From NCBI GenBank assembly GCA_937907485.1, contig CALESR010000157.1, forward strand, positions 1-20,873: a stretch of 20,873 bases of DNA, given 5' to 3'. Position 1 is the first letter of the stretch; each line of letters begins with the position of its first letter. The DNA comes from an uncultured Paracoccaceae bacterium (lineage in GTDB: Bacteria > Pseudomonadota > Alphaproteobacteria > Rhodobacterales > Rhodobacteraceae). The notes beneath the pieces are model-generated. The model did no database searches, was not told where the DNA came from, and saw nothing but the letters and a program-made list of their open reading frames with translations. Of this stretch, positions 14,554 to 20,873 are shown in pieces. A program made the position numbers and the translations under genes.

Positions 14554-16167
14554 TCACACCCCTTCGTCAAAGGGCTCGAAACTCTCGGCGCGCGAGCGGC
14601 GCCAGCGGATCAGATAGCCAAAGCGCGTGTCGTCCTCGCGCAGCAAGAACCCCTCGGGCATATAGGGAAAGACCTCTTCGCCGGTGACCATGTCGCGGTT
14701 GTTTTCGCGCATCAACAGGTGCCACGGCAGAAAGCCCGACGGATGCGACAGCCCCGCCGCACCGGCCATGTCGCCCAGCGCCTTCATCGTGTTGCGGTGG
14801 AAATTCGCCACGCGCTGGGCCTTGTCGGGCACCACCAGCGCGCGCTGGCGGCCCTTGTCTTGTGTGGCGACGCCGGTGGGGCAGTGGTTGGTGTGGCAGG
14901 CCTGCGCCTGAATGCAGCCGATGGCGAACATGAAGCCGCGCGCCGAATTGGCCCAGTCGGCGCCCAGCGCCAGCGCCTTGGCGATGTCGAAGGCGTGGAT
15001 CAGCTTGCCCGAGGCGCCCAGCTTGATGCGGTCGCGCAACCCGGCGCCGCGCAGGGCGTTGTGGACAAAGGTCAGCCCCTCGACCAGCGGCATGCCCATG
15101 TGGTTGGCGAATTCCAGCGGGGCGGCGCCGGTGCCCCCCTCCTTGCCGTCGATGACGATAAAGTCCGGGGTGATGCCGGTTTTCAGCATCGCCTTGACAA
15201 TGCACATGAATTCCCGCCGGTGCCCAACGCACAGCTTGAATCCGACCGGCTTGCCGCCCGACAGCTCGCGCAGCCGGGCGATGAACTCCATCATCTCGAT
15301 CGGGGTGGAAAACGCCGAATGCGCGTCCGGCGAATGGCAGTCCACGCCTTCGGGCACGCCGCGCGCCTCGGCGATTTCGGGCGTGACCTTGGCGCCGGGC
15401 AGGATGCCGCCCTTGCCGGGCTTGGCGCCTTGGCTCAACTTCAGTTCGACCATCTTGACCTGCGGGTCGCCCGCCGTTTCGCGAAACTTGTCGGGATCAA
15501 AACCGCCGTTCGCCGCGCGGCAGCCGAAATAGCCGGTGCCGAATTCATAGATCAGGTCGCCGCCGCCCATCCGGTGATAGCGGCTGATGCCGCCCTCGCC
15601 GGTGTCATGGGCAAATCCGCCCAGCCGCGCGCCGGTGCTGAGCGCCTGAATCGCATTGGCCGACAGCGCGCCAAAGCTCATCGCCGAGATGTTATAGAGC
15701 GACAGATCAAAGGGTTGGCGGCAGTCTGGCCCGCCGACCCGCACGCGGAAATCGTAATCCGTGATCTGTTTGGGGCGGATCGAATGGGTCAGCCACTGAT
15801 AGCCCCCGCCGTAAACCGCCATCTTGGTGCCAAAGGGGCGCTTGTCCTCGACGTTCTTGGCGCGTTGATAGACGATGTTGCGCGCCTCACGCGAAAACGG
15901 GACTTCGGCGTCGTCATCCTCGATCAGATACTGCCTGATTTCCGGGCGAATCAGCTCGAACAAATAGCGCAGATGCCCAAGAATTGGATAGTTGCGCAGG
16001 ATCGCATGGTGCGTCTGCAGCATGTCGCGGATGCCCAGCGCGGTGAGCGCGCCGAAAATTACCAAGGGAATCCAAAAGCCTGGCCACCAGATCAGGGCAA
16101 GGGCCGAGGTCAGCGTCAGGGCGACACACAGGATCAGCGTAGCAAAGCGCAACAGGCGCGACATCAT
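14554..16167 (-). CDS. Membrane-anchored FMN-binding glutamate synthase-domain protein
   Basis: A 537-residue protein with two N-terminal membrane segments (about 8-25 and 28-45) followed by the FMN domain of glutamate synthase (about 90-520). Visible are the flavin-site sequence ISAMSFGALS, TGEGGIS, QGAKPGKGG, IDGKEGGTGAAP, and the 3Fe-4S ligands in CIQAQACHTNHCPTG (Cys at about 418, 424 and 429). There is no glutaminase domain and no GXGXG helix domain, so it is not a full GltB. Such stand-alone proteins (YerD-like) are widespread, and their electron donor and reaction are not firmly known. The frame opens at 16203, but ATG 16167 (or 16164) with GGGGG upstream places the membrane hairpin at the very start. 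It is likely a single-gene unit. Confidence 0.88.
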   Translation of the reverse strand: MMSRLLRFATLILCVALTLTSALALIWWPGFWIPLVIFGALTALGIRDMLQTHHAILRNYPILGHLRYLFELIRPEIRQYLIEDDDAEVPFSREARNIVYQRAKNVEDKRPFGTKMAVYGGGYQWLTHSIRPKQITDYDFRVRVGGPDCRQPFDLSLYNISAMSFGALSANAIQALSTGARLGGFAHDTGEGGISRYHRMGGGDLIYEFGTGYFGCRAANGGFDPDKFRETAGDPQVKMVELKLSQGAKPGKGGILPGAKVTPEIAEARGVPEGVDCHSPDAHSAFSTPIEMMEFIARLRELSGGKPVGFKLCVGHRREFMCIVKAMLKTGITPDFIVIDGKEGGTGAAPLEFANHMGMPLVEGLTFVHNALRGAGLRDRIKLGASGKLIHAFDIAKALALGADWANSARGFMFAIGCIQAQACHTNHCPTGVATQDKGRQRALVVPDKAQRVANFHRNTMKALGDMAGAAGLSHPSGFLPWHLLMRENNRDMVTGEEVFPYMPEGFLLREDDTRFGYLIRWRRSRAESFEPFDEGV

Positions 16168-16201
16168 GCGAGAAACCCCCAAGGCTGTGGCATCGAGCCG
16201 C

Positions 16202-16230
16202 ACCCTAGCAGGTGTTGGTTAACGGTTCAC
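16202..16230 (-). promoter_or_regulatory. Putative promoter of the glutamate synthase-domain gene
   Basis: On the minus strand GTGAAC (16230-16225), 17 bases, then TAGGGT (16207-16202) within GCTAGGGT. The implied start is near 16195, about 28 bases before the ATG. It fills most of the short gap behind the crotonase stop region. Confidence 0.35.
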
Positions 16231-16240
16231 CCCTTGGTGG

Positions 16241-17035
16241 TCAGCCAAAACGGGGCGGGCGTTTTTGCATGCCGGCCATCACCGCCTCGATCTGGTTGGG
16301 CGAGCCGATGAGAGCGGCCTGCAGGCGCGCCTCCAGCGCGAGGTGGTCATCGCCCCCCGGCCATGCGGCGCGCACCAGCGCCTTGGCACCGCGCGCCGCC
16401 TCGGGCGATCGGGCGGCGATGGCGCGGGCGGTTTTGCGGGCGTCTTCAAGCGGTTCACTGGCCAGCCTCGTCACCAGACCCAGCGCCAACCCCTCGGGCG
16501 CGTCCAGCACGCGGGCGGTCAGGATCAACTCCAGCGCCTGATCGGCGCGCATCAGCCCCGGCAGCAGTTTGGTCAGCCCCATGTCGGGGATCAGGCCCCA
16601 GCGGGCCTCCATGATCGACAGTTGCGTGCTCGGCGCCGCGATGCGCAGGTCGGCGCCCAGCGCCAGTTGCATCCCGGCGCCGTAGCACACCCCATGCAGC
16701 GCGGCGATCACCGGCACCGGCAGATCGGCCCAGACCGTGCAGGGGTGCTGAAAGCGGTTGGCGGCCTGACCGGGCGGCGGCGTGACGATCTCGGCCTTCA
16801 ACGCCTCCAGATCGCGGGCGAATTCCATCAGCAGGCCGGTGTCGATCCCGGCGCAGAAACCGCGCCCGGCGCCGGTCAGGATTACCGCGCGCAGGCCGGG
16901 TTCGCCCCGCAACCGCTCGCCCGCCGCGCTGACGGCGGCGAACATCGCGGTGTCAAAGGCGTTCAGCTTGTCGGGACGGTTCAGCGTGACCTCGGCGATG
17001 CCGTCCTCGATGGAAATGGTGACACGGTCGCTCAT
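16241..17035 (-). CDS. Crotonase/enoyl-CoA hydratase family protein with altered active site
   Basis: A 264-residue crotonase-fold protein acting on acyl-CoA thioesters. The first oxyanion segment is GRGFCAGID (57-65) and the second is HGVCYGAGMQLALGADLRIA (114-133). Of the two catalytic glutamates of rat enoyl-CoA hydratase, the first (E144) corresponds to Gln123 here, while the second (E164) is kept as Glu143 in MEARWGLIPDMG. A single acid of this kind is more usual in isomerases or other crotonases than in classic hydratases. ATG 17035 has AGGGGG six bases upstream; the frame opens at 17071 without such a signal. It stands between the flavoprotein and cdsA genes on the same strand, and I see no pathway link to either. 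Confidence 0.87.
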   Translation of the reverse strand: MSDRVTISIEDGIAEVTLNRPDKLNAFDTAMFAAVSAAGERLRGEPGLRAVILTGAGRGFCAGIDTGLLMEFARDLEALKAEIVTPPPGQAANRFQHPCTVWADLPVPVIAALHGVCYGAGMQLALGADLRIAAPSTQLSIMEARWGLIPDMGLTKLLPGLMRADQALELILTARVLDAPEGLALGLVTRLASEPLEDARKTARAIAARSPEAARGAKALVRAAWPGGDDHLALEARLQAALIGSPNQIEAVMAGMQKRPPRFG

Positions 17036-17101
17036 GCTTGGCCCCCTGCGGTTTGTGGCAGGCTGGCGCAAGCGGGCGCGCGCTGCAAGCCCAACGCAGG
17101 G

Positions 17102-18043
17102 TCAGGTGGCCAGCCACCACAGCCGGGTCAGGTGGAAAAACGCCGGTGCGGCAAAGATCACGCTGTCGAGCTGGTCCAGAAACCCGCCCTGACCGGGGAT
17201 CAGATGCGACCAGTCGCGCAGGCCCCGGTCGCGCTTGATCGCGCGCAGCACCAGCCCTCCGGCCTGCCCGGCGGCCGAGGCCATCGCCGCCATGGCCGCC
17301 GATTCCAACGGGTTGAACGGCGTGATCCACCACAGCGCCATGCCCAGCAGCGCCGCCGCCAGCACGCCCCAGCCCGCCCCTTCCCAGGTTTTCGCCGACA
17401 GGCCCGGCACGATGCGGCGGCGCCCCGTGCGGCGGCCCATGTAGAAATCGACCAGATCGCCGGTCTGCACCACCATCACCAGAAAGGCGATCAGCAGCAT
17501 GCCGCGCCCGGCATAGCCCGGCAGCGGCAGCAGCATCAGCGCGGGCACATGGCTGAGGCAATAGACCGCGATCATCAGCCCCCATTGGGTTTCGGACACC
17601 CGCGCGAGGAAATTGTCAGTCGACCCCCGCAGCACCGAGACAAAGGGCAGCAGCAGGAACACATAGACCGGAATGAACACCCCCAGCAGCCGCTGCAGGT
17701 CAAAGGCCACCAGCAGGAACTGCGCCGGCAGGATCAGGTAAAAGGCCATCGCCAGCGACAGGTGATCGGCCTTTGAACGCGCCGAATAGGTGTAGAACTC
17801 GCGCAGGGCGGCAAAGGCGGCGACGGCGAACAGCAGCGTCACCGCCCAATGGCCCGCGACCAAGGCCAGCGTGAACAGCACGACCATCGCCCACCAACTG
17901 TCGACGCGGGTCATGAACACCTCGATCGCCGGGTCCGGCTGGCTGCGCCTTGCCCGCAGCCGCTCGCCAAAGGCGGTCAGCGCCAGCAGCACCAGCGACA
18001 CGGCCAGCAGCAGCAGGGCGATGTCGCGGACCATCGGGCTCAT
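17102..18043 (-). CDS. cdsA: Phosphatidate cytidylyltransferase (CdsA family)
   Basis: A 313-residue polytopic inner-membrane protein with about eight hydrophobic segments. It carries the CDP-diglyceride synthetase signature: SAKTWEG in the middle loop and, close to the C-terminus, IPGQGGFLDQLDS with the metal-binding Asp pair. The enzyme makes CDP-diacylglycerol from CTP and phosphatidate. The ATG at 18043 overlaps the plsC stop in ATGA and has GAGGAG five bases upstream; the frame extends further up only as a shadow of plsC. Paired with an acyltransferase that makes the substrate, it forms a compact two-gene phospholipid unit. It is probably not the copy that usually lies beside uppS/dxr, so a second CdsA elsewhere is likely. 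Confidence 0.88.
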   Translation of the reverse strand: MSPMVRDIALLLLAVSLVLLALTAFGERLRARRSQPDPAIEVFMTRVDSWWAMVVLFTLALVAGHWAVTLLFAVAAFAALREFYTYSARSKADHLSLAMAFYLILPAQFLLVAFDLQRLLGVFIPVYVFLLLPFVSVLRGSTDNFLARVSETQWGLMIAVYCLSHVPALMLLPLPGYAGRGMLLIAFLVMVVQTGDLVDFYMGRRTGRRRIVPGLSAKTWEGAGWGVLAAALLGMALWWITPFNPLESAAMAAMASAAGQAGGLVLRAIKRDRGLRDWSHLIPGQGGFLDQLDSVIFAAPAFFHLTRLWWLAT

Positions 18044-18705
18044 GTCCGCTCCTCGGGTTTGAGCGCCAGCAGCGCCGCAGCGGCGCGGGTCAGGAAGGCG
18101 CCGCGCTCCTCGCCCTCGCGCAGGGCGACCGGGGCGCCAAAGATGACCGAGCACATCAGCGGCAGCGGAATCACCTCGCCCTTGGGCATCACCGAATTGA
18201 GGTTGGCGATCCACGTCGGCACCAGCTCGACCTCGGGGAACTCGCGCGCCATGTTGAACAGCCCCGCCTTGAAGGGTTGCAGCGGCTCGGGCCCCTGATT
18301 GCGCAGACCCTCGGGAAAGATGATGAGCGAATCGCCCGCCGCCAGCGCCGCGTTGATCGCCAGCATCGGGTCCTCGGTGCGCGCGTCCGGGCGGCGGTCG
18401 ATCAGCACGGCGCGAAACACCTCGGCCCCGGCAAAGGCGCGCAGCCCGGTCTTCAGCCAATAATCGGCGGCGGCGACCGGGCGGGTCTGCAGCCGCAGCG
18501 CATGTGGCAGCACCGACCAGATCATCGGCATGTCGGCATTGCTGACATGATTGGCGAAATAGACCCGCTGGCGGGGTGACGGACCCACGCCGCGCCAGTC
18601 GGCATGCACGGCGGTGATCGCGCGGGCAAAGAGCACGATGGCCTGTCCGGCGATGCGGGCAGCGAGGCGGCGGAGCGGGCGAGCGGCTGTCATGCCGGGC
18701 ATCAT
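18040..18705 (-). CDS. plsC: 1-acyl-sn-glycerol-3-phosphate acyltransferase (PlsC family)
   Basis: A 221-residue (or 217-residue) LPLAT-superfamily protein that would acylate lysophosphatidate to phosphatidate at the inner membrane. Motif I is NHVSNAD, giving the catalytic HxxxxD (His49 and Asp54, counted from ATG 18693). Motif III is FPEGLR in place of the common FPEGTR. A hydrophobic N-terminal helix (AGQAIVLFARAITAV) likely anchors it. Three close start codons, 18705, 18702 and 18693, are possible; none has a good ribosome binding sequence, and I chose the longest. The reading frame runs on to 19734 but only as an antisense shadow of the AsmA gene. The stop overlaps cdsA (18040-18043), the next enzyme in the same pathway. 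Confidence 0.86.
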   Translation of the reverse strand: MMPGMTAARPLRRLAARIAGQAIVLFARAITAVHADWRGVGPSPRQRVYFANHVSNADMPMIWSVLPHALRLQTRPVAAADYWLKTGLRAFAGAEVFRAVLIDRRPDARTEDPMLAINAALAAGDSLIIFPEGLRNQGPEPLQPFKAGLFNMAREFPEVELVPTWIANLNSVMPKGEVIPLPLMCSVIFGAPVALREGEERGAFLTRAAAALLALKPEERT

Positions 18706-18793
18706 GCGACGGGCAGGGGGCGTCTGACTAGCCCCCGCGAGGGCGCTCAAGGCAAGGCTTTGCACAGCGCGCGCGCCGTCACGCGGATGCGCC

Positions 18794-18821
18794 TTGCTGA
18801 TGAGTCGCCGGGTGGTATCAT
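18794..18821 (+). promoter_or_regulatory. Putative promoter of the AsmA-family gene
   Basis: TTGCTG (18794-18799), 16 bases, then TATCAT (18816-18821), the latter matching the -10 consensus at five of six positions. The start site would be about 25 bases before ATG 18853. It lies in the divergent plsC/asmA gap (18706-18852). Confidence 0.45.
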
Positions 18822-18852
18822 GGCCGGGTAAAGATTGACCCGGAGGATGCCC

Positions 18853-20856
18853 ATGCGCTGGATTTTCAGGCTTCTGGGGGTGGTTGTGGTGTTGGTGGTT
18901 CTGGCCGTGGGCGCGCTGTTCCTGCTGCCGGCCGAACAGATTGCCGCCCTTGCCACCCGCCAGTTCGAGGCCGCGACCGGGCGCGCGCTGACCATCTCGG
19001 GCCGGGTGACGCCGACCTTCTGGCCGGTCCTCGGCGCGCGGGTCGAAGGCGTGACACTGGCCAATGTCGCCGGGTCCGACGCCGGGCCGATGCTGGTGGC
19101 CGATGCCGTCGATCTGGGCGTCGATCTGTCGGCGCTGATGGGCGGCGCCCTCGTCGTGCGGCGATTTGAGGCGCGCAACCCGCAGATCGTGCTGGAACGC
19201 GCGGCGGATGGCACCGGCAACTGGAATTTCTTTGGCGTCGGCGACGCGGCGGCCCCGGCGGATGCCGCCGGCTCGGCCTCGGGCGTGCCCTCGATCACGC
19301 TGGACCGCGTGCAGATCCTCGGCGCCAGCCTGCGCTTCATCGACCGGCAAGCGGGCAGCGACGTGACCGTCGAGGGGCTCAGCGTCGATCTGTCGATGCC
19401 CGATCCGGGCGGCGCGGCAACGGTGCGGCTGACCCTGCGGCGCGGCGGGCACGAGGCGGTGGTCGAGGCCGCGCTCGGCTCGGTGCAGGCGCTGCTGGCG
19501 GGCGAGGTGGTGACCGCCAGCGCCCGCATCGAGGCCCCCGGCGCCCAAGGCTCGTTCGAGGGCCGCGCCGGGGTGGAGCCCGTCGCCTTCGAGGGGCGGC
19601 TCGACGTGGCGATCAGCCGTCTGGCGCCCTTGCTGGAACTGGCCGGGGCGGGCGGGCCAGAACTGCTGCCCGTCGCTGCCAACCCCTTGTCCCTGAACGG
19701 ACAATTGACCCTCGCGCCCATCGGCAGCCTGCATTTGCGCGAGGGTCTGCTGGGGCTCGGCGCCAACCGCATCCGGCTGGCGCTCGATGCCACCTTTGAC
19801 GGCGCGCGGCCCAATATCGCCGGGCAGATCAGCGCCGACAGCCTCGATCTGTCGGGCTTTACCACCGGCGGCGGCGCGGCCCCGGCGGCCAGCGCAACCG
19901 GCTGGCCGACCGAGCGCATCGACGCCTCGGCGCTGGGCCTCGCGGATGCGCAGATCGGCCTGACGCTGGGCCCGGTCAACACCGGCTATGGCACGATCGA
20001 CGCGATCAGCGGCAGCCTGACCATCGACCGCTCCCGCGCCGTGCTGGCGATCCGCGAGGCGCGCGGCTTTGACGGCACGCTCAGCGGCGAGCTGGTGGCG
20101 AACAACCGCAACGGCCTGTCGGTCGGCGGCAATCTCGCGGCGCGCAACCTCGGCCTGCTGTCGCTGCTGCGCCAGTCGCTGGGCTTCGAGCGGCTCAGCG
20201 GCACGGCGGCGATGGACCTGCGGTTTCTCGGCGCCGGTGCCTCGCTCGACGCGATCATGCGCAGTCTGGAAGGGCAGGGCACCCTCGCCTTTGGCGCGGG
20301 CGAGATCCTCGGCTTTGACCTGACGGCGATCCTGCGCAACCTCGACGCCTCGGCAATCGGCGCGGGGAATTCGACGATCTATGACAGCATCGGCGCCAGT
20401 TTTTCCATGCAGGGCGGGGTCTTGACCAACAGCGACCTGCGGATGGAGGCCCGTCTCCTCGGCGTCGGCGGCACCGGCACGGTCGATCTGGGCAACCAGA
20501 CGCTGAACTACCGCGTCACCCCTGAGGCGATGCGCAACGCCGACACCGGCGAGGCGCTGCGCGTGCCCTTGCTGATTACCGGCCCGTGGTCGGCGCCCCG
20601 CCTGCGGCTCGATCTCGAAGGGCTGGCCGAACAGCGGCTGCAGGAAGAGCGTGAACGGCTGGAAGCCCGCGCGCGCGAAGAGGTCGACCGGCTCGAAGCC
20701 GAAGCCCGCGCCCGGCTGGAGGCCGAAGTGACCGAGCGGCTGAACCTGCCGACAACCGAGGGCACGGAGGGTCAGTCGCTGGAAGACCGCGCGCGCGAGG
20801 AACTGCTGCGCCGCCTGATGGGCGGCTCATCCGACCCGGCCCCCGCCAGCGAATAA
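18853..20856 (+). CDS. AsmA-family envelope protein
   Basis: A 667-residue protein with one N-terminal membrane anchor (about 4-25) and a long periplasmic region built of beta-rich repeats, typical of the AsmA family. The N-terminal AsmA segment includes ISGRVTPTFWPVLGARVEGV and FEARNPQIVLERAADGTGNWNF. The C-terminal AsmA_2-type core includes TAAMDLRFLGAGASLDAIMRSLEGQG and NYRVTPEAM. The chain ends in a very charged coiled coil (about 595-640: repeats of the kind RLEAEARARLEAE). AsmA-like proteins are linked to outer membrane assembly and phospholipid transfer between membranes. ATG 18853 is chosen because GGAGG (18842-18846) lies six bases upstream; ATG 18847 directly abuts it, and TTG 18835 precedes it. 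It is divergent from the plsC-cdsA phospholipid pair. Confidence 0.9.
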   Translation: MRWIFRLLGVVVVLVVLAVGALFLLPAEQIAALATRQFEAATGRALTISGRVTPTFWPVLGARVEGVTLANVAGSDAGPMLVADAVDLGVDLSALMGGALVVRRFEARNPQIVLERAADGTGNWNFFGVGDAAAPADAAGSASGVPSITLDRVQILGASLRFIDRQAGSDVTVEGLSVDLSMPDPGGAATVRLTLRRGGHEAVVEAALGSVQALLAGEVVTASARIEAPGAQGSFEGRAGVEPVAFEGRLDVAISRLAPLLELAGAGGPELLPVAANPLSLNGQLTLAPIGSLHLREGLLGLGANRIRLALDATFDGARPNIAGQISADSLDLSGFTTGGGAAPAASATGWPTERIDASALGLADAQIGLTLGPVNTGYGTIDAISGSLTIDRSRAVLAIREARGFDGTLSGELVANNRNGLSVGGNLAARNLGLLSLLRQSLGFERLSGTAAMDLRFLGAGASLDAIMRSLEGQGTLAFGAGEILGFDLTAILRNLDASAIGAGNSTIYDSIGASFSMQGGVLTNSDLRMEARLLGVGGTGTVDLGNQTLNYRVTPEAMRNADTGEALRVPLLITGPWSAPRLRLDLEGLAEQRLQEERERLEARAREEVDRLEAEARARLEAEVTERLNLPTTEGTEGQSLEDRAREELLRRLMGGSSDPAPASE

Positions 20857-20873
20857 CCCGACGGTGCACGCAC

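Noticed and set aside
12891..14687. Long plus-strand open frame of about 600 codons opposite rimO
   Set aside because: It is the antisense shadow of rimO in high-GC DNA; the product is low-complexity Arg/Gly/His-rich and has no start signal, while rimO has all its cluster cysteines.
14254..16311. Plus-strand open frame of 685 codons opposite the glutamate synthase-domain gene
   Set aside because: Antisense shadow; no recognisable domain, and the minus strand encodes a complete family protein.
16265..17776. Plus-strand open frame of about 500 codons opposite the crotonase and cdsA genes
   Set aside because: Crosses two real minus-strand genes and their gap; composition is typical of antisense frames in this window.
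18040..19734. 564-codon version of the plsC gene
   Set aside because: The extra N-terminus is antisense to the AsmA gene and crosses the divergent promoter region; the LPLAT domain starts near 18693.

Overview
The window looks like a piece of the chromosome of a high-GC alphaproteobacterium, most likely a member of the Rhodobacteraceae (Paracoccus/Rhodobacter relatives). The base composition, the protein sequences, the tight spacing with ATGA and TGATG junctions, and the inverted repeat between the NfeD and MurA genes all fit this. No rRNA, tRNA, insertion sequence, prophage gene or CRISPR array is visible. Base and codon use look uniform by eye. No gap between genes exceeds about 225 bases.

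Layout. (1) 1-1418, plus strand: the 3' end of an aryl-CoA ligase gene, then an HpcH/HpaI-type aldolase. (2) 1421-4227, minus: manC-manB, two enzymes that supply GDP-mannose. (3) 4382-4705, minus: a small acidic exported protein with its own intrinsic terminator. (4) 4806-4864: a 59-base double-hairpin palindrome directly behind ettA. (5) 4870-6525, minus: ettA (ABC-F translation factor). (6) 6710-7875, plus: an SPFH membrane protein and a short NfeD partner. (7) 7876-8064: a convergent gap filled with hairpins and a family-type inverted repeat. (8) 8065-9375, minus: a MurA-family enolpyruvyl transferase with Asp in place of the catalytic Cys. (9) 9491-11256, minus: small membrane protein, DUF1330 protein, hisB, hisH. 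(10) 11312-11738, minus: a GNAT acetyltransferase broken by a run of nine G. (11) 11963-13020, plus: a 61-residue Pro/Arg-rich ORF overlapping an epoxide-hydrolase-like alpha/beta hydrolase. (12) 13017-14390, minus: rimO, sharing a TTAA stop with the hydrolase. (13) 14554-16167, minus: a membrane-anchored FMN glutamate-synthase-domain protein. (14) 16241-17035, minus: a crotonase. (15) 17102-18705, minus: plsC-cdsA phospholipid synthesis pair. (16) 18853-20856, plus: an AsmA-family envelope protein.

Most genes are housekeeping or envelope functions: GDP-sugar supply, peptidoglycan precursor chemistry, phospholipid precursors, outer-envelope maintenance and ribosome-linked factors. I see no convincing new multi-gene system. 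The points most worth a second look are the Asp-type MurA, the poly-G interrupted GNAT gene, the large palindrome at 4806-4864, and the restriction of CTAG to intergenic promoter-like positions.
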